DNA of 64,000 nt from Enterovibrio gelatinilyticus (GCF_028683095.1 NZ_JAJUBC010000017.1:1-64000), one strand, 5' to 3'; shown: positions 25,114 to 34,449, counted from the first letter of the stretch. Made by a program: numbers and translations. Notes: generated from the letters alone by a model not told the origin.

Positions 25114-26034
25114 ATGAACCTGAAACGTATAGAAACCTTTGTTATCGTTGCCACTCTTCGCAGCTTTCGTAAAGCCGCCGAGCAGCAATTCACTACCCAA
25201 CCCGCCATTTCATCTCGTATCGCCGGCTTGGAAAAAGAGCTAGGAGTGACGCTGTTTGACCGCGACGCATCACCTATTTCACTCACGCAAAAAGGGCGTG
25301 AATTGCTGCCTTTTGCTGAAAAAATGCTGATGTCTGCAGAACAATTCCAAAAACGTGCCGAGAATACCGCACTGTTCACGGGTACATTGCGCCTAGGTAT
25401 TTCTGAAACCGTGGTACACACGTGGTTGACGGAATTCCTGCGCCGCTTCAACAATAAATTTCCTCGTTTAGACATAGACATTACCGTGGATGTGACATCT
25501 AACCTACGCCATGATTTGCTCGATAGAACGTTAGATCTCGCCTTTCTGATGGGCCCTGTCTCCGAGCCTTCTGTCACCAATTTGCCCCTTTGCCGCTATC
25601 CTTTGCAGTGGGTTGCCAATCCAAATCTCGCCTTACCCGAACATGCATTAGCCGCGGCTGATCTGGCTAAGTGGCCGATCATTACCTATGCCCGAAACAC
25701 CCAGCCGTTTGGCGAAATCAAACAGCACTTTGATCACGCCGACACCAACAATGTGCGATTTTTTACTTCAAGTTCGTTGTCTGCATGCTTGCGTATGACC
25801 GTAGATGGTTTGGGTGTAGCCACACTCCCCAGCACCATTGCTGCACCTGAAATTGAAAGTGGTCGTTTACGTGCTGTGTCCTGCGAATGGGCGCCATCTC
25901 CACTCGGCTTCACGGCCTCATACCTGCGCGCGCCTTTTAACAGTGCATCTGACGAAGCCGCAAAATTAGCCATGGAGGTGGCTTCCGCACATTCTCATAC
26001 CTTGGCTCATTCGTTGGTTCACAGTCCTGATTAA
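25114..26034 (+). CDS. LysR family transcriptional regulator
   Basis: This 306-aa protein has an N-terminal winged HTH (residues about 3-60, with SFRKAAEQQFTTQPAISSRIAGLEKELG) and a C-terminal periplasmic-binding-like effector domain from about 90. It stands directly upstream of the D-glutamate cyclase/TRAP/Pxp genes and in the same direction, so it probably regulates them in response to 5-oxoproline or a related acid. The Shine-Dalgarno is weak. Confidence 0.9.
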   Translation: MNLKRIETFVIVATLRSFRKAAEQQFTTQPAISSRIAGLEKELGVTLFDRDASPISLTQKGRELLPFAEKMLMSAEQFQKRAENTALFTGTLRLGISETVVHTWLTEFLRRFNNKFPRLDIDITVDVTSNLRHDLLDRTLDLAFLMGPVSEPSVTNLPLCRYPLQWVANPNLALPEHALAAADLAKWPIITYARNTQPFGEIKQHFDHADTNNVRFFTSSSLSACLRMTVDGLGVATLPSTIAAPEIESGRLRAVSCEWAPSPLGFTASYLRAPFNSASDEAAKLAMEVASAHSHTLAHSLVHSPD

Positions 26035-26128
26035 AATAATTTATCGGAAAAGGTAAAAAACTATAATTGGACGAGATGACACTAAGCTGCAACATTTAGT
26101 TAACACGAATGACATGCAGGGTAACAGG

Positions 26129-26968
26129 ATGACAGCCCCAATGAACGCAGGATATGACACGTCGATTATTACCAATCATCACGAAGCGGCATTAACACAA
26201 GCACGTGAACTACGTCAGTTGGCGAGGAGTGGACAATTCACTAGCTCCACCAGCGGATTCGCGCCCGGTCTGGCGCAAGGCAATGTCGTGATTTTGCCTA
26301 AAAGCTGGGCTGATGATTTCTTGATGTTCTGCCAACAGAATCCCGTTGCTTGCCCTTTGCTGGCAGTATCAGCGCCTGGTAAACCCATATTAGATACCCT
26401 AGGCGACGACATTGACATTCGCTCAGATGTTCCGGAATACCGCATTTTTCGCCACGGCGAACTCTCCGAAGAAACAAATGATATTAGTGATTTATGGCGC
26501 ACTGACATGGTGACCTTCGTGCTGGGCTGTTCATTTTCATTTGAAGACCCACTCATGCGCGCAGGTCTTTCCCTTCGTAACATTGATTGCAACGCCAATG
26601 TCTCTATGTATCGCACCAATATCGAGATGAACCCTAGCCAGTATTTCAGCGGCAACATGGTGGTTTCCATGCGCCCCTTTAAGCCTGCGGACGCCATTCG
26701 GGCAATACAAATCACCTCTCGCTATCCCAAATCTCACGGTGCACCGGTGCACATCGGTCATCCGGAAATGATTGGTATTCACGATCTTTCTCAACCTGAT
26801 TTTGGTGACGCTGTGCCAATCCACGATGATGAAATTCCTGTTTTTTGGGCATGTGGTGTGACTCCCCAACTTGCCATCGCCAATGCCTGCCCACCTATCG
26901 CCATCACTCACTCGCCAGGGAAGATGATTGTGACGGATATAAGTAACGACACCCTTTCGATTTTTTAA
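26129..26968 (+). CDS. DUF1445 / YcsI-like hydro-lyase, putative D-glutamate cyclase
   Basis: This is a 280-aa cytoplasmic protein. ATG 26129, with AGGG 7 bases upstream, is preferred over ATG 26114. It matches the YcsI/DUF1445 family. Its human homologue domain in DGLUCY converts D-glutamate to 5-oxo-D-proline. Family patterns visible are [15 protein letters not shown] near the N-terminus, [13 protein letters not shown] in the middle, and [11 protein letters not shown] with [12 protein letters not shown] at the C-terminus. Being between a LysR gene and TRAP/Pxp genes supports a role in D-glutamate / 5-oxoproline metabolism. Confidence 0.85.
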   Translation: MTAPMNAGYDTSIITNHHEAALTQARELRQLARSGQFTSSTSGFAPGLAQGNVVILPKSWADDFLMFCQQNPVACPLLAVSAPGKPILDTLGDDIDIRSDVPEYRIFRHGELSEETNDISDLWRTDMVTFVLGCSFSFEDPLMRAGLSLRNIDCNANVSMYRTNIEMNPSQYFSGNMVVSMRPFKPADAIRAIQITSRYPKSHGAPVHIGHPEMIGIHDLSQPDFGDAVPIHDDEIPVFWACGVTPQLAIANACPPIAITHSPGKMIVTDISNDTLSIF

Positions 26969-26995
26969 CGAACACATGTGAAAAGGAGACTTCCA

Positions 26996-27976
26996 ATGAA
27001 GTTGTTGAAAACCCTACTACCCGCAGCGGTTGTGTCATTCTCGGCATTAATGATGCCTACCTCTTTTGCCGCCCAGTGGCATATGCCAACCCCTTATGGT
27101 GATGCAAACCTGCCAACAAAAATTGCCTATGATTTTGCCGAAAACGTGAAAGCATCCACAGGCGGTGACGTGGATATCAAAGTTCACTCTGGCGCATCAC
27201 TCATGAAGCACCCTGAGATCCCTCGCGCTGTGCGTACAGGGCAAGTTCAATTGGGCGAAGTGTTTATTGGCATCATGGGCAACACGGATCCGATATTCAA
27301 ACATGACAACATTCCTTTCCTTGCGACCAATTACGAGCAAGCTCGAGCCTTATGGGAAGCGGCGAAGCCTGAAATTGAAAAGCAACTAAACAAAGAAGGC
27401 ATGATGCTGCTCTACACGGTGCCATGGCCGGCGCAAAGTCTTTACACCAAGGCTGCTGTAAATTCGCTTGCTGACATTGAAGGCACAAAAATGCGCGCCT
27501 ACAGCCCATCGACATCTCGCCTGGCTGATCTGATGAATACCACACCGACCACAGTGCAAGTACCTGATATTCCACAAGCATTCAGCACCGGCATTATCGA
27601 CGCGATGATCACCTCGCCATCAACTGGCGCAAACGGTCAAGCTTGGGATTACCTAAGCCACTTCAATGAAATCAAAGCGTGGATCCCGAAAAACGTGGTC
27701 GTTATTAACAAGCGCGCGTTCAAACGTTTAGACAAAGCCTCACAGAAAGCCATTTTGGATGCGGCAGCGAAAGCGGAAGCACGTGGTTGGGACGAAGTCA
27801 CTGCCCAAGAAGCGAAAGACACCAAAACCCTTGCTGATAACGGCATCGTGGTTTCTCAACCTTCAGAGCAACTGCTAAAAGAACTGCAAGCCATTGGTGT
27901 CACCATGACCAATGAATGGGAAGCAGAATCTCCACAAACTCTCACGCCTGTTCTAGAAGCCTACCGTAGTAAGTAA
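26996..27976 (+). CDS. dctP: TRAP transporter substrate-binding protein DctP
   Basis: This protein is 326 aa from ATG 26996, with AAGGAG 8 bases upstream. A Sec signal peptide ends near AFA-AQW (about residue 26). The mature protein has the DctP fold with the substrate-carboxylate region (residues about 145-175, MRAYSPSTSRLADLM). It delivers a carboxylate to the DctQM permease. Given the Pxp genes downstream, the ligand is plausibly 5-oxoproline or glutamate-like. The ligand is inferred from context only. Confidence 0.92.
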   Translation: MKLLKTLLPAAVVSFSALMMPTSFAAQWHMPTPYGDANLPTKIAYDFAENVKASTGGDVDIKVHSGASLMKHPEIPRAVRTGQVQLGEVFIGIMGNTDPIFKHDNIPFLATNYEQARALWEAAKPEIEKQLNKEGMMLLYTVPWPAQSLYTKAAVNSLADIEGTKMRAYSPSTSRLADLMNTTPTTVQVPDIPQAFSTGIIDAMITSPSTGANGQAWDYLSHFNEIKAWIPKNVVVINKRAFKRLDKASQKAILDAAAKAEARGWDEVTAQEAKDTKTLADNGIVVSQPSEQLLKELQAIGVTMTNEWEAESPQTLTPVLEAYRSK

Positions 27977-27995
27977 TCACTCACTATGGATAATC

Positions 27996-28020
27996 CCCTC
28001 CCCGAATGGACTGGGGAGGG
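27996..28020 (+). promoter_or_regulatory. intercistronic stem-loop after dctP
   Basis: CCCTCCCC/GGGGAGGG form a perfect 8-bp stem with a 9-base loop, without a T-run. Hairpins like this after a binding-protein gene commonly protect the upstream message, so that DctP is made in excess over the permease. Confidence 0.7.
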
Positions 28021-28100
28021 TGCTCAAACCAATCGGGGCCTTACATGTTCGTCAACGCGCATGAAGGCCACTTAGGACGGTTCGAAAAAAGGTTAACACT

Positions 28101-28637
28101 ATGCGCGTTAAGCAAGCCTTGTACATGCTGTCGGGCGGCTTGTCCGGTTTCTTCATTGTGGTGATCATGCTGATCATCCTTGCCCAAATTATCGGTCGTC
28201 TGCTTGGCTTTATCGTGCCATCAGCAGAAGACTTCTCAGGTTATGCATTGGCAGCCTCCACCTTCTTCGGCTTGGCTTACACCTTTCATGAAGGCGGCCA
28301 TATTCGCGTCAACCTCGCTATTCAACGATTACCAGAGAAATGGCAACACCCATTGGAAACAGTGGTATTAACCGTCGCTTTTCTGCTGCTGTGCTTCGCC
28401 AGCTATTACTGCACATACATGGTTTGGGAATCCCACGATTTCGAAGAAGTGACTCACGGCTACATCCCGATTCCGCTTTGGATCCCGCAAGTTCCTGTCG
28501 CGATCGGCATGATTGCATTCAACCTTGCAGTTCTTGATAGCCTTATCGAAAACATTCGCGGCATTACGCCTCATTACAAAGTGCTTGAAGGTGAAGACGT
28601 GACTCTCGACCTTAGCAACAACAAGGAGGGCATGTAA
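28101..28637 (+). CDS. dctQ: TRAP transporter small permease DctQ
   Basis: This is a 178-aa inner-membrane protein with four hydrophobic helices (about 12-35, 48-66, 90-112 and 130-152) and the DctQ pattern EDFSGYALAASTFFGLAYTF near residue 45. It bridges DctP and DctM. An AAAGG-type ribosome site precedes it. Its stop overlaps the dctM start (TAATG), indicating translational coupling. Confidence 0.9.
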   Translation: MRVKQALYMLSGGLSGFFIVVIMLIILAQIIGRLLGFIVPSAEDFSGYALAASTFFGLAYTFHEGGHIRVNLAIQRLPEKWQHPLETVVLTVAFLLLCFASYYCTYMVWESHDFEEVTHGYIPIPLWIPQVPVAIGMIAFNLAVLDSLIENIRGITPHYKVLEGEDVTLDLSNNKEGM

Positions 28638-29947
28638 TGACTGACATGGCTCTGATTTCCTTTATCTTGGCACTTAGCCTTCTTCTGTTTCTCGCTGCAG
28701 GGTTATGGGTTTCGCTCTCACTTATCGGCGTCGGCGTGATTGGACTTTATCTCACCGGAAACGAACAAATCGGGCTGTTGTTTGCCTCTTCTAGTTGGGG
28801 TGCAAGCACCAGTTGGTCACTCACTGCTCTGCCAATGTTTATATGGATGGGTGAATTACTCTTCAGGACACGCCTCTCGGAAGATCTCTTCAAAGGGCTC
28901 GCGCCTTGGTTAAGCGGCCTTCCGGGCAAGTTGCTGCACGTGAACGTCCTCAGCTGTGGCATCTTCGCCGCTGTGTCCGGCTCATCCGCAGCAACGGCTG
29001 CCACGATTGGCCGCATGACGCTACCCGAACTGAAAGCGCAAGGCTACAGCGAACGTATGGCGATTGGCACACTGGCAGGCTCTGGCACGCTAGGGCTTTT
29101 GATCCCCCCTTCTATCATCCTGATCGTGTACGGCGTGGCGGCGGAAGTGTCTATCGGACGCTTATTCATCGCAGGCGCACTACCCGGCATCATGCTGATG
29201 TTACTGTTCGTGGGCTACACCACCCTTTGGGCAATGTTTAACAAAGACGGTGTTCCACAGCACACCAGCGAAGACATTTCGTGGTCTGTGCGTTTCAAAT
29301 CTCTGAAAAAGCTGATGCCGATTGTTCTCTTAATTGGCTTCGTGCTCGGTTCAATTTACGGCGGTTTTACCACCCCAACTGAAGCTGCTGCTCTTGGTGT
29401 TTTTGGCGCTATGGTATTGGCAGCCCTAACCGGTTCTCTCACACGCAAAAGCTTCATTGATAGCCTGCTCGGCGCAGTGAAAAGTGCCTGCATGATTGGC
29501 TTTATTCTGGTGGGTGCTCACTTCCTCACACTGGCAATGGGCTTTCTAGGTATTCCTCGCGCTTTGGCAGAGTGGATTGCCGCCATGTCGCTGTCTCCGT
29601 TTGAGCTACTGCTTTACCTCACCATCTTGTTTGTGGTCTTGGGCTGCTTCTTAGATGGCATTTCCGTGGTGGTGTTAACCGTGGCGGTTGTGATGCCGAT
29701 GGTGCAGCAAGCAGGCATTGATTTGCTTTGGTTCGGTATCTTTATCGTTCTGGTGGTGGAGTTGTCTCAAATCACACCACCGGTGGGTTTCAATTTGTTT
29801 GTTATTCAGGCACTCACAGGGAAAAACATACTGTATGTCGCACGGGCTGCGTTTCCATTTTTCATGCTGATCTTATTGGGGTTAGTGTTAATTAGCGTGT
29901 TCCCAGACATTGTGACCTATTTGCCTACCACCATGAGTCAACGGTAA
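28637..29947 (+). CDS. dctM: TRAP transporter large permease DctM
   Basis: This 436-aa integral membrane protein of the DctM family is the Na+-coupled transport subunit. Characteristic stretches include SGSSAATAATIGRMTLPEL (about 113-131), GTLGLLIPPSIILIVYG (about 151-167) and, near the C-terminus, ELSQITPPVGFNLFVIQ. It pairs with DctQ (coupled start) and DctP. The pxpA gene starts about 45 bases downstream. Confidence 0.93.
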   Translation: MTDMALISFILALSLLLFLAAGLWVSLSLIGVGVIGLYLTGNEQIGLLFASSSWGASTSWSLTALPMFIWMGELLFRTRLSEDLFKGLAPWLSGLPGKLLHVNVLSCGIFAAVSGSSAATAATIGRMTLPELKAQGYSERMAIGTLAGSGTLGLLIPPSIILIVYGVAAEVSIGRLFIAGALPGIMLMLLFVGYTTLWAMFNKDGVPQHTSEDISWSVRFKSLKKLMPIVLLIGFVLGSIYGGFTTPTEAAALGVFGAMVLAALTGSLTRKSFIDSLLGAVKSACMIGFILVGAHFLTLAMGFLGIPRALAEWIAAMSLSPFELLLYLTILFVVLGCFLDGISVVVLTVAVVMPMVQQAGIDLLWFGIFIVLVVELSQITPPVGFNLFVIQALTGKNILYVARAAFPFFMLILLGLVLISVFPDIVTYLPTTMSQR

Positions 29948-29992
29948 CGCAAGCGATTGACAGACAAAAAGCAGGCGGAGGGATCTTTTAAG

Positions 29993-30733
29993 ATGAAATT
30001 AAATTGTGACATGGGTGAGAGCTTTGGTGCTTGGACCATGGGTAACGACGCAGACGTCATGCCATGTATAGACATGGCAAGCATCGCCTGTGGCTTTCAT
30101 GCCTCAGACCCGGTGATCATGCGAAACACTGTGGCGCTGGCACAACAGCATGGCGTATCGATTGGTGCTCATCCCAGCTACCCCGACCTACTGGGGTTTG
30201 GGCGTCGCCAGTTTGATTGTACAAACGACGAACTATACGCCTGGCTAGGTTACCAAATAGGCGCTTTGCAGGGCATATGCCGCCAACAGCGAGCCATTAT
30301 TGATTATGTCAAACCTCATGGCGCGCTATACAACACCATGATGAAAGACGAACAGGTGCTGCGAACGGTCATGCAAGCCGTCAAAGACACCGCACCTGGT
30401 TGCCCGTTAGTGGTGATGGCGATCCCACATCGTGACCCTCTGAACAAACTGGCGAATGAAATAGGAATCGAACTACTGTTCGAAGCCTTTTCTGATCGCG
30501 CTTACGACGATGCCGGGTTCTTAGTAAACCGCCGCATAGGCGGTGCTGTTCACGGCAGCGCTGACGCGATTTTACGCCAAGTTCAGCAAATCACTGAACA
30601 AGGCACAGTCACGACGCTAAGCGGCAAAACATTGAAGGTCGAGGCTGACACGCTTTGCATTCATGGCGATGGCCCTCATGCCTCCGCTGTGGCACAAGCA
30701 TTAGGGTTGTGGAGGACTAATGGTAAGAATTGA
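29993..30733 (+). CDS. pxpA: 5-oxoprolinase subunit PxpA (LamB/YcsF family)
   Basis: This 246-aa cytoplasmic subunit belongs to the ATP-dependent 5-oxoprolinase PxpABC, which hydrolyses 5-oxo-L-proline to L-glutamate. I chose ATG 29993 because the protein then opens with MKLNCDMGESFG, the conserved N-terminus of the family; GGAGGG lies about 12 bases upstream. Further family motifs are ACGFHASDP, GAHPSYPDLLGFGRR, VKPHGALYN and the C-terminal CIHGDGPHA. It overlaps pxpB by 14 bases. Confidence 0.95.
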   Translation: MKLNCDMGESFGAWTMGNDADVMPCIDMASIACGFHASDPVIMRNTVALAQQHGVSIGAHPSYPDLLGFGRRQFDCTNDELYAWLGYQIGALQGICRQQRAIIDYVKPHGALYNTMMKDEQVLRTVMQAVKDTAPGCPLVVMAIPHRDPLNKLANEIGIELLFEAFSDRAYDDAGFLVNRRIGGAVHGSADAILRQVQQITEQGTVTTLSGKTLKVEADTLCIHGDGPHASAVAQALGLWRTNGKN

Positions 30734-31415
30734 GGCAGTCAATGAACAAACATTGATTGTGTATTTCGGTGACAAGATTGATGAAGCTATCGCCGCAGAC
30801 GTCAATCATGCGATCTTCCAGATCCGACAAGCTTTGGGCGCGCTCATCACCGATATCATTCCGTCTTATAACTCGATACTGGTGAGTTTTGATTTAGCCC
30901 AAACCGATCGGTTCGACATCATTAAACGCATCAAATTCGCACTTTCAACGCAGGCGAATACTGAGACGGATAACAGCGACAATGTGTTGGTCGAAATTCC
31001 CGTTTATTACGGTGAGGATGTCGCGCTCGACTTGACGGATGTTTGCACGAAAACGGGTTTGGATGCCGACGCAGTGATTAAACTTCACAGCGAGCGAGAA
31101 TACCGCGTTTATGCGATTGGATTTAGCCCCGGCTTTGCTTATCTCGGCAGTTTGAACGACGCGATAATTATGCCTCGAAAGTCAACGCCGCGGTTAAAAG
31201 TGCCGACAGGTAGCGTTGGCCTTGCCGATAGCCAAACGGCGATATACCCCAGCAGTACGCCGGGAGGTTGGCAGATCATCGGTCGCACCCCTCTTGATAT
31301 GCTGGATTGGGATAGCGAGACGTTGGCACGCGTTAACGTAGGGAATCGCGTCAAATTTTGCCCTATAGACAAAGAAACATACATCAAACTAGGCGGAGTG
31401 TTCGATGAGCTTTGA
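30720..31415 (+). CDS. pxpB: 5-oxoprolinase subunit PxpB (KipI family)
   Basis: This 231-aa cytoplasmic protein forms a complex with PxpC that, with PxpA, cleaves 5-oxoproline. Conserved KipI/carboxyltransferase-type motifs are GFSPGFAYLG (about 135-144), the PR..VP.GSVGLADSQTAIYP stretch and PGGWQIIGRTP. It overlaps both neighbours (14 and 11 bases), so the three subunits are probably made in balanced amounts. Confidence 0.94.
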   Translation: MVRIEAVNEQTLIVYFGDKIDEAIAADVNHAIFQIRQALGALITDIIPSYNSILVSFDLAQTDRFDIIKRIKFALSTQANTETDNSDNVLVEIPVYYGEDVALDLTDVCTKTGLDADAVIKLHSEREYRVYAIGFSPGFAYLGSLNDAIIMPRKSTPRLKVPTGSVGLADSQTAIYPSSTPGGWQIIGRTPLDMLDWDSETLARVNVGNRVKFCPIDKETYIKLGGVFDEL

Positions 31416-32325
31416 GGTGATTAATCCGGGAATGTTGACCCTGCTGCAAGACAGTGGACGCCAAGGCTTTCAGCACTTGGGCATCACCTCCGGTGGCCCG
31501 ATGGACGAACATGCCTACTATTGGGCGAATCGCTTACTCGGGAATACCCCCGACACCAATCAACTCGAAATTACCTTTGGGCAACTGAAGCTCAAGGTCA
31601 ATGCGGCTACATGCATTGCCATTACAGGCGCAGATCTTTCAGCACGAATTAATGACAAGCCAGTTCGCAATTGGTGTACCTATGCCGTTAAGCAAGGAGA
31701 CACCATCGAGTTTGACACACCAAAGCAGGGATTACGCGCCTATTTGGCCGTGAAAAATGGCTTTGAATGCGTCAACAAACTCGGCAGTTGCGCGACCGTT
31801 AAGAGAGAAAAAATTGGCGGGTTACATGGTAATGGTGACCCATTGAAACAAGGCGATGTTTTGCGTTTTCACGTCTGTTCAGACGTGATTGACCAACGCG
31901 CGCCCAAATGGACCATACCGGACTACGACGCCCCGCTGGAACTGGGTGTGATGCCAGCCTATCAAAACGCTGCGTTTTCGCATGATGCTCAAATGACCTT
32001 TTTCACCAGTGCCTATGAAGTAAGCCAGAATATCGATCGCATGGGCTACCGGCTCTCGGGTGCGCCGATCAAAAGCAGTCTCGACGGTATCATTTCAGAA
32101 GGCATTGCCTTTGGCGCCATTCAAATTCCTAATGATGGCCAGCCTATCGTTTTGATGAAAGATCGCCAAACCATTGGTGGATATCCAAAAATCGGATGTT
32201 TAAGTAGCTTGGGGGCTGGTCAATTGTCACAACGCAGGCCCGGACAAACCGTGAATTTTTCGCCGATGGACGTTGCTGATGCAGAAGTAGAAAGGCGCTT
32301 GTTCAATCGCGTGATATTTGGTTAG
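31405..32325 (+). CDS. pxpC: 5-oxoprolinase subunit PxpC (KipA family)
   Basis: This 306-aa biotin-dependent-carboxyltransferase-like subunit has the N-terminal GMLTLLQDSGRQGFQHLGI and GGPMDEHAYYWANRLLGN motifs, with SQNIDRMGYRLSG and DRQTIGGYPKIG later. It completes the PxpABC enzyme. The end of this gene closes the tightly overlapping part of the operon. Confidence 0.94.
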   Translation: MSFEVINPGMLTLLQDSGRQGFQHLGITSGGPMDEHAYYWANRLLGNTPDTNQLEITFGQLKLKVNAATCIAITGADLSARINDKPVRNWCTYAVKQGDTIEFDTPKQGLRAYLAVKNGFECVNKLGSCATVKREKIGGLHGNGDPLKQGDVLRFHVCSDVIDQRAPKWTIPDYDAPLELGVMPAYQNAAFSHDAQMTFFTSAYEVSQNIDRMGYRLSGAPIKSSLDGIISEGIAFGAIQIPNDGQPIVLMKDRQTIGGYPKIGCLSSLGAGQLSQRRPGQTVNFSPMDVADAEVERRLFNRVIFG

Positions 32326-32367
32326 AAACCTCTCACCAATTCGTTGTTTAAAAAGGACAAAGCGGTA

Positions 32368-32916
32368 ATGGAATCCCCTGATATTTCTCAGTTTCTGTCA
32401 ACAATCAGTCGGTATATCACGGCGAAGGACAACAATAAGCCTCACCTATTGCCTCACGTATTTGACCACTCGGCAACACTCGCCATGGCGGTCAATACGG
32501 ACGGCATTTCATTCCCTTCCAACGTCTCAGGTGTCTCTGCGATTTCGGATGTATTAGTCACACAGTTTAACCAACACTACGAGAACATTTATACCTTTTG
32601 CCTTTCAGATTCGATTGAACGGGAAGGGTCTTCTTTGTCGTGCAAATGGCTCGTTGCGATGACCGAAAAAGACGGTGGGCAATTAAAGATCGGATACGGC
32701 AAGTACGGGTGGGATTTTGATCCTAACAATGGCACTCTCGTTGATAAGCTAACTATCACTATTGAACATATGGTGGTCATCGCATTTCAATGTACGAGTC
32801 ATTTGTTTAATGAGTTAAGCGAGATACCTTACCCATGGTGCGTAAGCAACATAGTGAGAATGAAAGTGCCGAGCTCACCTTTATTTGATGACGTTCGCGC
32901 CTTCCTCGAAACCTAA
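32368..32916 (+). CDS. hypothetical protein at the end of the pxp operon
   Basis: This protein is 182 aa from ATG 32368, with AAAGGA 9 bases upstream; the earlier TTG is less likely. It is soluble, without a signal peptide. The size and the alternating helix/strand pattern would fit a SnoaL/NTF2-like fold, but I cannot assign it. It lies 42 bases after pxpC in the same direction and is probably co-transcribed. Confidence 0.6.
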   Translation: MESPDISQFLSTISRYITAKDNNKPHLLPHVFDHSATLAMAVNTDGISFPSNVSGVSAISDVLVTQFNQHYENIYTFCLSDSIEREGSSLSCKWLVAMTEKDGGQLKIGYGKYGWDFDPNNGTLVDKLTITIEHMVVIAFQCTSHLFNELSEIPYPWCVSNIVRMKVPSSPLFDDVRAFLET

Positions 32917-32938
32917 TGCCTTACGCCAAGTCAGCATC

Positions 32939-32989
32939 ATACCCAAACAACCTCAAGATGCTCCCAAAGGGCGAGATTTGTTTGGGTAT
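32939..32989. repeat. ATACCCAAACAA inverted repeat (copy 2) / possible terminator
   Basis: ATACCCAAACAA (32939-32950) is perfectly complementary to TTGTTTGGGTAT (32978-32989), giving a 12-bp stem with a 27-base loop. It shares its left half with the repeats at 4125 and 53206. It lies after the last gene of the pxp operon and could end transcription or mark a small palindromic mobile repeat. Confidence 0.6.
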
Positions 32990-33153
32990 ATTCAATTCGA
33001 AAGGAGCAGGTTTGGATATCAAGATTCGACACGTTGAAAAAAAGTGATAGTCCCGATTTGTTTGAGATCTACAGTTTTGAGATCTACAGTTTTACGTCTG
33101 TCACCGAGAACACCGCGAATTGAGTGACCGAGCGTTAAAACACCGAGGGTGAC

Positions 33154-33624
33154 ATGGACAAAAAACACCAACAATATCTTGATGACTACCTCATCACATT
33201 ACCCGAAACTATCAGAGCAAAGCATACGTCTTTCAGTGCCGATTATTTCTGTTCAGATGAGTACAACGCCAACATTTGTGCAGACTTGATCTTACGTGGC
33301 GAAAAACGAGCATCTTGTAGCATGGCATATTGGTACACCCATGAAGGAGAGCCGATGGCAGAAGTTGGGCACTTACAAGTGGTTACCGATTGGGCTGGCG
33401 ATCCAGTTTGTATTATTGAGTTCACGTCAGTTTCAGAATGTCGATATAAAGATGTCACCGCAGAGTTTGCAGCCTCAGAAGGAGAAGGTGATAAGACACT
33501 GGCTTGGTGGCGAGATGCGCACTGGAAATTCTTCTCTTTGGAGTGCGAAGAGCTAGGTATTACTCCCAGTGAAGAGATGCTGTTGATACAAGAGCGCTTC
33601 AAAGTGGTTTACCCACTAAATTAA
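33154..33624 (+). CDS. ASCH domain protein
   Basis: This 156-aa protein has the ASCH (PUA-like) pattern: LILRGEKRASCSMAYWY (about residues 47-63, the GxKxxT/S-type RNA-contact motif), then VGHLQVVTDWAGDPVCIIEFT and the C-terminal WRDAHWKFFSLECEELG. ASCH proteins are thought to bind RNA or modified nucleosides, and relatives include YqfB, an acetylcytidine amidohydrolase. It is a single gene with its own GAGGG-type ribosome site. Confidence 0.85.
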   Translation: MDKKHQQYLDDYLITLPETIRAKHTSFSADYFCSDEYNANICADLILRGEKRASCSMAYWYTHEGEPMAEVGHLQVVTDWAGDPVCIIEFTSVSECRYKDVTAEFAASEGEGDKTLAWWRDAHWKFFSLECEELGITPSEEMLLIQERFKVVYPLN

Positions 33625-33764
33625 CCCCTAAATGTGTCGAAATCCTGACACAACCGAGAAAAATTTTAACCTAAAGTTGTTGTTTATCTTCGCTCTGGCG
33701 ATACACTCCGTCGCCTTTCGGCACAACTGCCGATTCCCCAACAAAATGATCGAGATAAACAACA

Positions 33765-34148
33765 ATGAATATGAAAACGCTGCTTTCCCTGATCTGCGTT
33801 TTAATGGGCTTACTGACACTATCAAGCTACGCCCATGCCGAAGAAAGAATCACACTAGGCCGCACTATCTTGCTTGAAAACGGTAAGCACGGCGCAGACA
33901 TCCCATTGCTGGTATGTCGTCGTGTAAACGCCATCAAAGTAAAAGCAGATCGCGATGCGTATTTACGAAAGGTAAAAGTGACTTTCAAAAATGGCGAAAC
34001 CAAAACCATCAGCTTTTACCGCAATATAAAAGAAGACGACACGACAGATTGGCGTAAGTTTGCTTATAAGCGTTGCGTGAAGAAATTGGAAGTGTTCGGC
34101 GAATCGAAGAACTCATCGGCAGGTATTCGCGTTTACGGTCGTCAGTAA
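33765..34148 (+). CDS. periplasmic DUF2541 (YaaI-like) protein
   Basis: This protein is 127 aa, with a Sec signal peptide ending at AHA about residue 25. The mature part resembles E. coli YaaI (DUF2541): a conserved VCRRVNAIKVKAD strand pair, then TTDWR and KRCVKKLEVFG, with two Cys residues that could form a disulfide, and a C-terminal IRVYG. The function is unknown. A terminator follows directly. Confidence 0.75.
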   Translation: MNMKTLLSLICVLMGLLTLSSYAHAEERITLGRTILLENGKHGADIPLLVCRRVNAIKVKADRDAYLRKVKVTFKNGETKTISFYRNIKEDDTTDWRKFAYKRCVKKLEVFGESKNSSAGIRVYGRQ

Positions 34149-34163
34149 TCGACTGACCAATGA

Positions 34164-34198
34164 AAAAAGCAGCGAGCGGTAACGGCTTGCTGCTTTTT
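34164..34198 (+). terminator. rho-independent terminator after the DUF2541 gene
   Basis: AAAAGCAGCGAGC pairs with GCTTGCTGCTTTT (one wobble), and T residues follow. Confidence 0.85.
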
Positions 34199-34287
34199 AC
34201 GTTGATGCGACAACGCATGCCCCTCATAACAATGCCAATCCAGACCCTATAAATATATATAGCAAAGCGATAGAGCCTAAGGTCCTC

Positions 34288-34449
34288 CTAGTGCAGATAC
34301 ACTTCCACAAGAGATTCAGGTTCTAGTTCGATGTAATAATTGCCTTTCTTTTCACCATCGAGGTATTCAACATACACAGAACCTTCGACGGGACATTGCT
34401 TATCTTCGTAACAATGCAATAGCTCACCAAATTCATTCATACAGATCAT
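34288..34449 (-). CDS. small acidic hypothetical protein (53 aa)
   Basis: This is a short gene, 53 codons plus stop. ATG 34449 has GAGGTG 8 bases upstream. The product begins MICMNEFGELLHCYEDKQ and has strand-rich, acidic composition with a YVEYLDGEKKGNYYIE segment. It has three Cys residues and no membrane segment. The good ribosome site and non-random composition support a real gene. The function is unknown. Confidence 0.5.
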   Translation of the reverse strand: MICMNEFGELLHCYEDKQCPVEGSVYVEYLDGEKKGNYYIELEPESLVEVYLH

